From Rhizobium sp. (GTDB lineage Bacteria; Pseudomonadota; Gammaproteobacteria; Burkholderiales; Thiobacillaceae), in contig JAIBEL010000073.1 in assembly GCA_019459285.1 (NCBI GenBank), positions 124,001 through 188,000 on the forward strand: a stretch of DNA of 64,000 nucleotides, given 5' to 3'. Below, piece after piece: positions 25,619 to 34,217 of this stretch. Each line of letters opens with the position of its first letter. Position 1 is the stretch's first letter. The position numbers and the translations under genes were made by a program. The notes under the pieces are model-generated. The model was given only the letters and a program-made list of their open reading frames with translations, made no database searches and was not told the origin of the DNA.

Positions 25619-26491
25619 TCACGGCTTGCCCGGCTGCATGGCCGGCTCCGTGGGTGCAGGCGCAAAACCGCTGGCATATTCGATCTTGCCGCTGCCACGC
25701 AGCTTGTGGATTTCGGCTTCCAGCAGGGTTTTGCGCTTCCCGCCCAGAATCAATTGAGCGATCGCGTCTCGGGCCTGTTCGAGCGACACGGGCTGCGCCT
25801 GGCTGTCCAGTAATTGCAGCACACTGACTCTACCCTCGTCCATCGGCACCACGACCGCCTGGCCATCCTGCATCCTGGCGAGTTGCGCCAGCATGGTCGC
25901 CGGGATCTTTTCCGCCGGCCTGACCGCCTCGCCGGACTTGACCGCAATCCCTTGTGTGCCCAGCCAGTCGGTGAACTCGGCCAGGCTGCGGCTTTGCTTC
26001 AGCTGTGCCGCCACTTCGGCGACCCGCCCTGCCGCCAGCTGCAATTCGAGCTCATGGACGCGGTAAAGCTTGCGCTGCGCAAACAGTTCAGGATGCCGGT
26101 TGTAGTAATCCTGGATGTCACTGTCCGAGGGTTTGGGCAGATCCTTGAACAGGCGTTCCATATAGGCTTCCACGAGCACCTGGCGTTGTGCCTGCTGCAT
26201 GGCCAGCTCAACCTCCGGCAACTTGTCCAGCTTCGCGTTTTTGGCAGCATCGCTGACCAGATGCTGGTCGACAAGGGCTTCCAGCACCTTGCCCCGGGCT
26301 TCGGCGGCGTCTGTCGCACTCATGGGGCCGCCCAAACGTGCCACCGCTCGGCCCAGCTCAAATTCGCTGATCGTGTCGTCCCCCACTTTGGCTGCAACCG
26401 TATCGGGGGGGGATGTGGCAGGCTGTTCGCAGCCAGACAGCAGCGTAGCGATGGCCAGTGCGACGGCAAGGGTGACACGGCGGCTTTTCAT
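25619..26491 (-). CDS. epsD: EpsD-family peptidyl-prolyl isomerase lipoprotein
   Basis: A 290-residue exported protein. The signal ends in a lipobox LLSGC (cysteine at about residue 21), followed by a SurA-N-like helical region (KVLEALVDQHLVSDAAK...) and a PPIase-type C-terminal domain. EpsD proteins occur in EpsH/exosortase-associated exopolysaccharide clusters, which fits manC downstream and the two PEP-CTERM proteins and EpsA regulator elsewhere in this window. Its role is presumably folding or assembly of the export apparatus. Confidence 0.82.
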   Translation of the reverse strand: MKSRRVTLAVALAIATLLSGCEQPATSPPDTVAAKVGDDTISEFELGRAVARLGGPMSATDAAEARGKVLEALVDQHLVSDAAKNAKLDKLPEVELAMQQAQRQVLVEAYMERLFKDLPKPSDSDIQDYYNRHPELFAQRKLYRVHELELQLAAGRVAEVAAQLKQSRSLAEFTDWLGTQGIAVKSGEAVRPAEKIPATMLAQLARMQDGQAVVVPMDEGRVSVLQLLDSQAQPVSLEQARDAIAQLILGGKRKTLLEAEIHKLRGSGKIEYASGFAPAPTEPAMQPGKP

Positions 26492-26639
26492 CAACACTCC
26501 GGCATTCTTGAATGCCCGGTATGGTGCGGGATTCGACCGCATTGAGCAAGCCAGGGAAGCGCGCGTTCGAAATATGCTCAAGAAAGAAAGATTTACGCCG
26601 TAATTCAAAATCACTACGTCGGAGCGGATCAATATACCG

Positions 26640-26668
26640 ATGGCATACGCCGCTTATTGACCTATATT
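26640..26668 (+). promoter_or_regulatory. Candidate promoter of a small RNA
   Basis: ATGGCA (26640-26645) and TATATT (26663-26668) are 17 bp apart and would start transcription near 26676, just before a structured segment ending in an intrinsic terminator. Chosen by eye; the -35 matches 4 of 6 bases. Confidence 0.35.
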
Positions 26669-26675
26669 CGACTAT

Positions 26676-26760
26676 GTAGCTTTCCCGGTAGGGGTTCTTC
26701 CCCAGGCGCTCCTCCTCCTGCCACACCGGGTTTTTCGCGGCGCCTCTGGCGCCGCTTTTT
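26676..26760 (+). ncRNA. Candidate small RNA with CU-rich loop
   Basis: The only plus-strand signal in the 340-bp gap between epsD and the next gene. CCCGGT (26684-26689) can pair with ACCGGG (26725-26730), enclosing the hairpin GGGG-TTCTT-CCCC (26691-26703) and a short GGC/GCC stem with a loop containing CTCCTCCTCCT, which is complementary to ribosome-binding sites. ACCGGGTTTTT itself resembles a terminator and is followed by a second, perfect one. No plus-strand reading frame ends here. Function is inferred: possibly a trans-acting RNA that pairs with Shine-Dalgarno sequences. Confidence 0.42.
26737..26760 (+). terminator. Rho-independent terminator, plus strand
   Basis: GCGGCGCC (26737-26744), loop TCT, GGCGCCGC (26748-26755), then TTTTT. 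The T-run is on the plus-strand side only; on the minus strand the stem exits into GAAAAA, so it does not serve the minus-strand genes on either side. Confidence 0.75.
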
Positions 26761-26831
26761 GTTTGCCCCTCCCTGTCGCCAATTAGCACCCTGCTCTCCG
26801 GCGCAGGATGTCCGATTGTTCCCGGATGGCC

Positions 26832-27455
26832 TTAAAACGCGCGCTCGCCGGTCGACGCACGCGCTTTCTTGAGCGCTTCGGCCGCCCTGGCCTTCGCGGC
26901 GGCTTGACTGTCTTGACCGGCTTGAGCGGCTTGCTGATCATCTCCCCCGAATGCCCGCACGCCGACCGATGCGCGTGCCGCCTTGAGCGCTTCAGCCGCT
27001 CTCGCCTTGGCTTCTTCCCGCTTCGCGGCCTCCAGTTTCTTCGCGCGCAACGCTTCCTGACGTTGACGCTCGGCTTGTTCTGCCCGTGCGGCAGCTTCCT
27101 TGCGTGCCCGTTCCTGCGCCGCGAGTTGGGCTTCGCGCTGCTGTTTCTCCTTGAGCGCCTGCTGGCGCTCCAGTTCTTCCTGCCGTTTACGTTCGGCTTC
27201 CAGACGTGTCTTTTCGGCCTCCTGGCGTGCCCGTTCAGCTTCCTGCTGTGCCTTCTGGGCTTCAAGGCGGGCGCGGGCCTTCTTCAGGTCCTCGCGCATC
27301 TGCGCGCCGGTCTGACGGATGCGTTCACTTGCTGCGGTCAAGTCCTCGCCGGACACGACAGGCGTATCCGCCCGGGCATCGGCAGCATGGGCATTGATAG
27401 GCAGGGAACATATCAGCGAAAGAACGGCGATATGCGGTGCGAAGTACAGCTTCAT
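26832..27455 (-). CDS. Exported coiled-coil protein with a duplicated C-terminal motif
   Basis: A 207-residue protein with a signal peptide (cleavage near AHA-ADAR, residue 24) and a long charged coiled coil (residues about 50-155; many E/K/R/Q/A). The C-terminus holds two near-identical copies of KARAAEALKxARASxGxRAF, at about residues 149-168 and 187-207, joined by a Gln/Ala/Asp linker. Family not recognised; likely periplasmic. It lies 160 bp downstream of clpA. Confidence 0.65.
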   Translation of the reverse strand: MKLYFAPHIAVLSLICSLPINAHAADARADTPVVSGEDLTAASERIRQTGAQMREDLKKARARLEAQKAQQEAERARQEAEKTRLEAERKRQEELERQQALKEKQQREAQLAAQERARKEAAARAEQAERQRQEALRAKKLEAAKREEAKARAAEALKAARASVGVRAFGGDDQQAAQAGQDSQAAAKARAAEALKKARASTGERAF

Positions 27456-27614
27456 GGGCGTGCCCTCTCTAGATCAACTGGTGCACAGGCGCCTGATCGC
27501 CGTGGTTCCCACCTCATCGGAGGGGGGCCACGATCAAACCACGACGCACCTGTATCTAGAACGGCTTACGACCACCCATGCAAAATCTTTATGGGTAATT
27601 TCGCGAGGGCGAAC

Positions 27615-29867
27615 TTACACTGGCACCGCCTCTTCGAACTCCAGGGACACTTTCTCGCTGGCGTCGATATCGATGGTCACCCGGCCGCCATGCGCCAGCT
27701 TGCCGAACAGCAGTTCGTCGGCCAGCGCCTTGCGGATGGTGTCCTGGATCAGGCGCGCCATCGGGCGAGCCCCCATCAGCGGATCGAAACCATGCTTGGC
27801 GAGATAGGCCTTCAGCGCATCGGTAAAGACCGCCTCGACCTTCTTCTCGTGCAGCTGTTCTTCCAGTTGCATCAGGAACTTGTCGACCACCTGCAGGATG
27901 ACGGGCTCGGTCAACGGCGCAAACGGGATGATGGCATCCAGCCGGTTGCGGAATTCCGGCGTAAACATGCGCTTGATCTCGCCCATCTCATCGCCGCTTT
28001 CGCGCGAATTGGAGAAGCCGATGGTCGCCTTGTTGAGCATTTCTGCGCCCGCGTTGGTGGTCATGATCAATACTACGTTGCGGAAATCGGCCTTGCGTCC
28101 GTTGGTATCGGTCAGCGTGCCGTGGTCCATCACCTGTAGCAGCACGTTGAAGATATCCGGGTGAGCTTTTTCGACTTCATCAAGCAAAACAACGGCATAG
28201 GGGTGTTTCGTGACAGCTTCCGTCAACAGTCCGCCCTGGTCGAAACCGACATAGCCGGGTGGCGCGCCAATCAGCCGCGAGACGGCATGGCGTTCCATGT
28301 ATTCCGACATGTCGAAACGGATCAGTTCGACGCCCAGCACGTAGGCCAGCTGGCGCGCGACCTCGGTCTTGCCGACCCCGGTCGGGCCGGAGAACAGGAA
28401 GTTGCCGATCGGTTTCTGCGGATTGCCCAAGCCGCTACGCGACATCTTGATCGCAGTCGCCAGCGCGTCGATCGCCGCGTTCTGTCCGTACACCACGGCC
28501 TTCAGGTCGCGGTCCAGCGTCTTCAGCGAATTCTTGTCGTGGGACGAGACAGTCTTGGGCGGAATCCGCGCGATCTTGGCGATGATGTCCTCGATCTCCC
28601 GGGGGGTGATCGTCTTTTTCTGCTTCGATTTCGGCAGGATGCGCTGGGCGGCGCCCGCCTCGTCGATGACGTCGATCGCCTTGTCCGGCAGATGGCGGTC
28701 ATTGATGTAGCGCGCAGCCAGCTGCGCTGCAGTGGTCAACGCCGCCGCCGTGTATTTGACGCCATGATGGTCCTCGAAGCGCGATTTCAGGCCGCGCAGG
28801 ATTTCCACGGTTTCGTTGACCGAAGGTTCCGGCACGTCGACCTTCTGGAAACGCCGCGACAAGGCATGATCTTTCTCGAAAATACCGCGGTATTCGGTAT
28901 AGGTCGTGGCGCCGATGCAACGCAACTGGCCGGAAGACAAGGCCGGCTTCAGCAGATTGGAGGCGTCGAGCGTGCCGCCGGACGCCGCACCGGCGCCGAT
29001 CAGGGTGTGGATCTCGTCGATGAACAGAATCGCCTTGGGATTGTCGGCCAGCTGCTTCAGCACCCCTTTCAGCCGCTGCTCGAAATCGCCGCGGTATTTG
29101 GTACCGGCCAGCAAGGCACCCATGTCGAGCGCATACACCGTGCTCTGTGCCAGGATGTCCGGCACCGAGCTTTCGACGATGCGGCGCGCCAGGCCTTCCG
29201 CAATCGCGGTCTTGCCGACGCCGGCTTCGCCCACCAGCAGGGGATTGTTCTTGCGGCGGCGGCACAGCGTCTGGATCACCCGTTCGAGTTCCTGGTCGCG
29301 CCCGATCAGGGGATCGATCTTGCCGGCCAGCGCCTGCGTATTCAGATTTTGTGCAAAGCTGTCGAGCGGCGAACTGGTCGGCGCCTCGGCGTTGACTTCC
29401 GCGGCTTCGTCCGGCCGTGCCGGTTCGCTCTGCGGGGTCTTGGTGATGCCGTGGGAGATGAAATTGACGATATCGAGCCGCGTCACGCCCTGCTGGGTGA
29501 GGAAATACACGGCATGCGAGTCTTTTTCGCCGAATACCGCCACCAGGACGTTGGCGCCGGTCACTTCTTTCTTGCCGGAGGACTGGACGTGCAGGATGGC
29601 GCGCTGGATCACGCGCTGGAAACCGAGCGTCGGCTGGGTGTCGACTTCGCCCTCACCCGCCACCTTGGGCGTGTGCTCCTCGATGAACTTGCCGAGCTGG
29701 TCGCGCATCGCCTCGATATTGGCGCCGCAGGCACGCAGCACCTCGGCTGCCGACGGGTTGTCCAGCATCGCCATCAGCAGGTGCTCCACCGAAATGAATT
29801 CGTGGCGTTTCTGCCGCGCATCCATGAAGGCCATGTGCAGCGTGACTTCGAGTTCCTGGGCAATCAT
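27615..29867 (-). CDS. clpA: ATP-dependent Clp protease ATPase subunit ClpA
   Basis: A 750-residue class I Clp ATPase. It has the double Clp N-domain (residues 1-150) for ClpS binding, AAA module 1 with GEAGVGKTA (about residue 215) and AAA module 2 with GPTGVGKTE (about residue 495). The IGF loop that docks onto ClpP appears as TIGF (about residue 620). It unfolds N-end-rule substrates for ClpP, which is not in the window. It starts directly after the clpS stop. Confidence 0.97.
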   Translation of the reverse strand: MIAQELEVTLHMAFMDARQKRHEFISVEHLLMAMLDNPSAAEVLRACGANIEAMRDQLGKFIEEHTPKVAGEGEVDTQPTLGFQRVIQRAILHVQSSGKKEVTGANVLVAVFGEKDSHAVYFLTQQGVTRLDIVNFISHGITKTPQSEPARPDEAAEVNAEAPTSSPLDSFAQNLNTQALAGKIDPLIGRDQELERVIQTLCRRRKNNPLLVGEAGVGKTAIAEGLARRIVESSVPDILAQSTVYALDMGALLAGTKYRGDFEQRLKGVLKQLADNPKAILFIDEIHTLIGAGAASGGTLDASNLLKPALSSGQLRCIGATTYTEYRGIFEKDHALSRRFQKVDVPEPSVNETVEILRGLKSRFEDHHGVKYTAAALTTAAQLAARYINDRHLPDKAIDVIDEAGAAQRILPKSKQKKTITPREIEDIIAKIARIPPKTVSSHDKNSLKTLDRDLKAVVYGQNAAIDALATAIKMSRSGLGNPQKPIGNFLFSGPTGVGKTEVARQLAYVLGVELIRFDMSEYMERHAVSRLIGAPPGYVGFDQGGLLTEAVTKHPYAVVLLDEVEKAHPDIFNVLLQVMDHGTLTDTNGRKADFRNVVLIMTTNAGAEMLNKATIGFSNSRESGDEMGEIKRMFTPEFRNRLDAIIPFAPLTEPVILQVVDKFLMQLEEQLHEKKVEAVFTDALKAYLAKHGFDPLMGARPMARLIQDTIRKALADELLFGKLAHGGRVTIDIDASEKVSLEFEEAVPV

Positions 29868-30176
29868 CTAACTTTCCTCCATCGTACATTGCAGCGGATG
29901 CTGATGCTGCCGCGCGAAATCCACAACCTGCTCGACCTTGGTGTGAGCGATATCCTTTGGGTATACCCCACACACACCCACACCCTCAGTATGCACTTTG
30001 AGCATGATTTGTGTCGCCCGTTCTTGGTCGATGCCGAAAAACTTCTTGAGGACCAGCACCACGAATTCCATCGGGGTGTAGTCGTCGTTCAGCAGCAAAA
30101 CCTTGTACAAGGGCGGCGGCTTCACCTTCGCCGCAGACGGTTCCAGTAGGGTAGTGCCTTCTCGCTTGGTTGCCAT
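29868..30176 (-). CDS. clpS: ATP-dependent Clp protease adaptor ClpS
   Basis: A 102-residue N-recognin. A disordered N-terminus is followed by the core [27 protein letters not shown], in which the DDYTPMEFV segment and the downstream histidine of [10 protein letters not shown] form the pocket for N-terminal aromatic/leucine residues. It delivers these substrates to ClpA. Its stop is adjacent to the clpA start. Confidence 0.96.
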   Translation of the reverse strand: MATKREGTTLLEPSAAKVKPPPLYKVLLLNDDYTPMEFVVLVLKKFFGIDQERATQIMLKVHTEGVGVCGVYPKDIAHTKVEQVVDFARQHQHPLQCTMEES

Positions 30177-30467
30177 AGCCGGAATAAGCCTAGATTACTG
30201 GCTTTATTTTGATGTGATGGAAGGATTTTTCAAGCCCGCTGGAAGTAGGGCCAAAACCCGCCTGGGGCACGAGGGAAAATTAAGGCGAGGAAACGCGCTG
30301 CCTCCCCTCTCGATACCAGGCCGCTTCGCAGGCAGCCCGAGTGTAACCCTTTTTACCCCTATGAATCGGGGGAACGCCAGTTGGCGGAAGAATCCGGCGG
30401 CCGGCCTACTATCATTTCATCCGGGCGGGGTGTGTGCCAACCGGATTTGCACAAAGGGCTCATGTCT
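30177..30467. other. Noncoding region between clpS and the phoX promoter
   Basis: Together with the phoX leader this makes a 390-bp gap. The clpS promoter must lie in its left part, but I could not pick a convincing pair of hexamers. No RNA structure or small gene was recognised here. Confidence 0.3.
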
Positions 30468-30501
30468 GCGTCATTGGATTGTCACGGCGGCTTGCTAGAT
30501 T
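30468..30501 (+). promoter_or_regulatory. PHO box and -10 of phoX
   Basis: GCGTCAT (30468-30474), four bases, TTGTCAC (30479-30485) matches the PhoB direct repeat CTGTCAT-N4-CTGTCAC at 11 of 14 positions. Ten bases further on is TAGATT (30496-30501), a reasonable -10, which is the standard distance in Pho promoters where the box replaces the -35. The phoX ATG is 65 bp downstream. Confidence 0.6.
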
Positions 30502-30566
30502 TTGCGCGTTCTCGGCTGCCCCCTGTGGCGCGGCCGGTTTCCTCAAATCCACCCTGGAGATTCGTG

Positions 30567-32531
30567 ATGTCAGATTCTGTATCCCTTTCCCGTCGCCGCG
30601 CACTTCAATTGCTTTCCGGCATGCCGATGCTGCCCCTCGCTTCGTCGCTGGCCGGTCTGCCCCTTTTAGCCGAAGCCGGTCCGATGGGCATACCGGTTCG
30701 GTACCGGTTCGGCGCGATGGCCGCCCCGTCGCTGGCCAACCCGGCCCAGATGGCAGAGACCTATGTCGCCTCGACGCTGACGAAGGGCGTCGGACGCCAC
30801 CTCGAGACCTATGCGCTCGGCTACGAAACCTTCTTCCTGACGGGTGAAACCGTGCCAGGCGCGGAGGGTGGCATGACGCTCGCCGGCGGGTACTACAACA
30901 TCAACAACGCCCCGATCCTCGATACGACTTCGCCGGATCAGCGCCAGTTTTTCTCCGACTGCCCGGACGGCATGTCTCTGCTGACCCTGCCCAAAACCCA
31001 CTCGCGCCGCCGCGGCTGCCAGCGCGTGTACGCAGTGGTGCAGTTCGAGTACGCCACCAAGAACGTCGCCGGTGCCTCGATGTACGGCCGGCTGCCCTCG
31101 CCGATCGCGGTGCTCGCCCTGGACCAGGACGAGCGCACCGGCAAGCTGACGCTGGAAAGCTACTCGAACGTCGACACCAGTGGCGTCCATGGCCTGTGGA
31201 TCACCTGCGGCGCGAGCCGTTCGCCCTGGAATACGCACCTGTCGAGCGAGGAATACGAGCCTGACGCGGTGACCATCGCCGGCAACGCGCAATTCAAGGC
31301 CTTCAGCCAGAACCTCTATGGCGATCCGAACGCGGCCAATCCCTACCATTATGGCCATCTCCCTGAAGTGACCGTGCACCCGAACGGCACCGGCAGCATC
31401 AAGAAACACTATTGCATGGGCCGCATTTCGCACGAACTGGTGGAAGTCATGCCCGACGAGCGCACCGTCCTGATGGGCGACGATGCGACCAATGGCGGCC
31501 TCTTCATGTTCGTCGCCGACCGCGCCCGTGACCTTTCCGCCGGTACGCTGTACGTGGCGAAGTGGATCCAGAAGACCGCAGCGAACGGCGGCTCGGCCGA
31601 CATCGAGTGGGTCCGCCTGGGCCACGCCACCAGCGACGAGATCAAGGCGCTGGCCGACAGCCTGACTGCCGCCGACATCGTCGACGTCAAGACCAGCGAT
31701 CCGTCCGACCCCGGCTACACCAAGATCCCGTTCGGCGGCAAAACCCAATGGGTCAAGTTCGTCGCCGGCCAGGAAAAGGCGGCGGCCTTCCTTGAAACGC
31801 ACCGTTATGCAGCCTACAAGGGCGGCAGCCTCGGCTTCACCAAGATGGAGGGCACGACGGTCAACGCCCGCGACAAGATCGCCTATTCCGCGATCAGCTA
31901 CGTGCAGACGGCCATGATGAATGGCTCCGGCGGCATTTCCATCCAGGGCCCCCAGGCCGGCATGGTCTACGCATGGAAACTCGATGGCGGCCAGTCCGAC
32001 GACACCGGCGCACGTATCCGCAGCCAGTGGGTCCCCATCAGCGGCTCGCCCCTGCTGATCGGCGAGGACCTCGCAACCCCGGATGCGCTGGGCAACCTGT
32101 CCAATCCCGACAAGATCGCGAACCCAGACAACCTGAAGTTCTCGGAAACGATGCGCACCCTCTTCATCGGCGAGGACAGCGGCCGCCACGTCAACAACTT
32201 CCTGTGGGCCTACAACGTCGACTCCGGTGAGTTGTCGCGCATCCTGTCCTGTCCGTCTGGCGCGGAATCGACTGGCCTGCATGCCGTCGACGACGTCAAC
32301 GGCTTCAGCTACATCATGAGCAACTTCCAGCACCCAGGCGACTGGGAGCTGACCAAGGATGCAAACGGCAACGTCATCGGCGGCCTGCACGCCAAGGTGT
32401 ATACGGCGCTGGATCCGCTCGAGTCGGCGAACTACAACGGCAAGTTCAGCGCCGCCGTCGGCTACCTGACGATCGCGGGCCGCGCCCAGCACGACGGCGA
32501 CCGGCACGACGGCGACCGGCACGACGACTGA
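30567..32531 (+). CDS. phoX: PhoX-family alkaline phosphatase, Tat-exported
   Basis: A 654-residue protein of the PhoX family (DUF839). The twin-arginine signal reads SLSRRRALQLLSG followed by a hydrophobic stretch, so it should be folded in the cytoplasm and exported by Tat. PhoX enzymes use Fe/Ca cofactors to release phosphate from esters. Motifs such as HGLWITCGASRSPWNTHLSSEEY and GRISHELVEVMPDERTVLMGDD are typical. The tail repeats HDGDR twice. The ATG at 30567 has a TGGAGA site. A PHO box upstream suggests phosphate-starvation control by PhoB. Confidence 0.9.
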   Translation: MSDSVSLSRRRALQLLSGMPMLPLASSLAGLPLLAEAGPMGIPVRYRFGAMAAPSLANPAQMAETYVASTLTKGVGRHLETYALGYETFFLTGETVPGAEGGMTLAGGYYNINNAPILDTTSPDQRQFFSDCPDGMSLLTLPKTHSRRRGCQRVYAVVQFEYATKNVAGASMYGRLPSPIAVLALDQDERTGKLTLESYSNVDTSGVHGLWITCGASRSPWNTHLSSEEYEPDAVTIAGNAQFKAFSQNLYGDPNAANPYHYGHLPEVTVHPNGTGSIKKHYCMGRISHELVEVMPDERTVLMGDDATNGGLFMFVADRARDLSAGTLYVAKWIQKTAANGGSADIEWVRLGHATSDEIKALADSLTAADIVDVKTSDPSDPGYTKIPFGGKTQWVKFVAGQEKAAAFLETHRYAAYKGGSLGFTKMEGTTVNARDKIAYSAISYVQTAMMNGSGGISIQGPQAGMVYAWKLDGGQSDDTGARIRSQWVPISGSPLLIGEDLATPDALGNLSNPDKIANPDNLKFSETMRTLFIGEDSGRHVNNFLWAYNVDSGELSRILSCPSGAESTGLHAVDDVNGFSYIMSNFQHPGDWELTKDANGNVIGGLHAKVYTALDPLESANYNGKFSAAVGYLTIAGRAQHDGDRHDGDRHDD

Positions 32532-32574
32532 GGCTCCGTCCCCCTGCCTAGAGGTCCGGGCAGGCTCATGACAC

Positions 32575-32606
32575 CGTCCGGCGCAGCCCTCAGGTTGCGC
32601 CGGACG
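32575..32606 (+). terminator. Strong hairpin after phoX
   Basis: CGTCCGGCGCA (32575-32585) pairs perfectly with TGCGCCGGACG (32596-32606) over a 10-base loop, 44 bp after the phoX stop. There is no T-run. It probably ends or stabilises the phoX transcript, and faces the convergent minus-strand cluster. Confidence 0.5.
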
Positions 32607-32719
32607 ATCGGTCCTGTATCACGTGCGAAACCCATTCGGATGTAGAGCCCGTGGGGGCATGAAACCGCGCTATCCGGACGGATCCGGCTACGGCCAGCCA
32701 TTCATCGCGATGCCCGATC

Positions 32720-33400
32720 TCAGCCGCCAGGCGGCCTGATCAGCTTCTGGTCGTCCAACTTGTCGCGATATTCTTCCAGCAGGTTTTCCATCTCCACCTT
32801 CTTGAGGCCGGAAAACGGTTCCTTTTCTGCCAGTATCTCGCCGCACGTCTTGTGTTCGAAACGGTCCATCAGCGACCGCCCCACCTCGTAGAGCGCCAGA
32901 TTCTTTCGCTCGCACGAAGCAATGTCGCGTTCATGGCGCGTCTTGAGCGCTTCCAGGTCGCGCTTTTCCGCCCGCGTCTGTTGCAGGGCCTGGGTGGTGT
33001 CGGCCAGGGTCTTTTGGGTGTCGGCCAGCCGCTGCGATGTGGTGGCCAGTTCTTCCTTGACCTGCGTCAACTCGCGGCTGGCCGCCACGAGCTGCTGCTT
33101 GCTGGTACCGAGCCCGTGCCGCAGGCTCACCACTTGGCCTTCCGCGGCTTTCGACGATGTCTGGGCCTGCTCCAGATCCGCCGCCAGTCGGGCCTTTTCC
33201 TGTTCCACGGCATCGAGTTGCCCCTGTACCTGGGACAACTGCTGCTGTACCCGCCGCAAGGCCTCGCGCTCGCGGCTGGCCTTCTTGTCGGACGCCTCGG
33301 CGTGCGGCGCCAGGCCGGCCATGCACACCATGAGCGCCAGCGACAAGGCGCCCAGCCGCGCCGGGCGGACATACTCGGATAGTCGATGTATCTGTTTCAT
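32720..33400 (-). CDS. Exported coiled-coil protein
   Basis: A 226-residue protein with a signal-like N-terminus (hydrophobic residues about 16-32, then HAEASDKK) and a long coiled coil (residues about 35-165, rich in Q/E/K/A/L). A short C-terminal domain follows with two cysteines (IASCERKNLALYEVG and KTCGEILAEKEPF). Family name not recognised. It is the last gene of the minus-strand run exbB-exbD-tonB-porin-ankyrin-this, 46 bp after the ankyrin gene, and probably works in the same envelope complex. Confidence 0.72.
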   Translation of the reverse strand: MKQIHRLSEYVRPARLGALSLALMVCMAGLAPHAEASDKKASREREALRRVQQQLSQVQGQLDAVEQEKARLAADLEQAQTSSKAAEGQVVSLRHGLGTSKQQLVAASRELTQVKEELATTSQRLADTQKTLADTTQALQQTRAEKRDLEALKTRHERDIASCERKNLALYEVGRSLMDRFEHKTCGEILAEKEPFSGLKKVEMENLLEEYRDKLDDQKLIRPPGG

Positions 33401-33446
33401 GGATTGATTCCCCGAACAAGAAAAGACAGGTCGCGACCTATGCGCT

Positions 33447-34217
33447 TCAAAACGAGGTCCCCCCGCGCGCCACCAGCATGGTGGCGATGTCCTGGCGGTC
33501 ACCCGCCCAGAACAGCGGCCGGTTGCCATTGCGATCCATGAGATTGGGGTCCACGCCGGCTGCCAGCATCATCGTGACGACAGCCTTGTCGCCCTGTTCG
33601 ACCGCGATACCCAGGCTGACCCGGCCCTCCCGGTTCCAGATCGTCATGTCGGGGCGATAGGCCAGCAGTTCCCGCACCACGTCGGTCCGGTGCAGGATGG
33701 TGGCCGCGATGATGGGCGTGTTGCCGTCATTGCTTTTCCTGTCCACGTCCGCGCCGGCCTTCAGCAGCAAACGGACGATCCGGACGTGCCCTTGCAGGGC
33801 CGCCATGCCAAGGGGAGTAAAGCCACGCCCCTTCAGATCCGGATTGGCACCGCCATCGAGCAACACGCGCGTCATCTCGACATTGCCATTCGATACCGCA
33901 TGCATCAACGCGTTTTCGCCCCATTCATCGATCACGGCATTCGGATTGACGCCCCGTTGCAGCAGCGCTTCCACACCTTTGATGTCATTACGTGACGCCG
34001 CCGCGATCAGCTCGCGCTGCATGCCTTCGGCATAGACCGGCTCGCGATCGTTGCCGGTTTCCTTGATGCGCGCGAAAGCGATCGGGTCATAGCGCGGCCG
34101 CGCCTCGGGCGCCATAGGCTTGGGCTCCGGCAACAGCCAGTCGTCGCGCTCCATGTCGAAAGCCAGCACCGGCCCGCTGACCAGCAGCAGCGCCAGCAGC
34201 CACTTAGAACTTCGCAT
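33447..34217 (-). CDS. Exported ankyrin-repeat protein
   Basis: A 256-residue protein with a signal peptide (cleavage after VLA, about residue 19) and four to five ankyrin repeats from about residue 65 to the end (for example ENALMHAVSNGNVEMTRVLLDGGANPDLKGRGFTPLGMAA split over two repeats). Periplasmic ankyrin proteins often act as scaffold or protective partners of envelope complexes. It overlaps the porin gene by 14 bases, so the two are translationally coupled. Confidence 0.83.
   Translation of the reverse strand: MRSSKWLLALLLVSGPVLAFDMERDDWLLPEPKPMAPEARPRYDPIAFARIKETGNDREPVYAEGMQRELIAAASRNDIKGVEALLQRGVNPNAVIDEWGENALMHAVSNGNVEMTRVLLDGGANPDLKGRGFTPLGMAALQGHVRIVRLLLKAGADVDRKSNDGNTPIIAATILHRTDVVRELLAYRPDMTIWNREGRVSLGIAVEQGDKAVVTMMLAAGVDPNLMDRNGNRPLFWAGDRQDIATMLVARGGTSF

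Noticed and set aside
30457-30463. Fifth copy of the ATGAGCC palindrome near phoX
   Set aside because: Only the right half GGCTCAT is present; the left arm at the required spacing is TTTGCAC.
32563-32569. Another GGCTCAT half-site after phoX
   Set aside because: No matching left arm, and it lies downstream of genes, not upstream of one.
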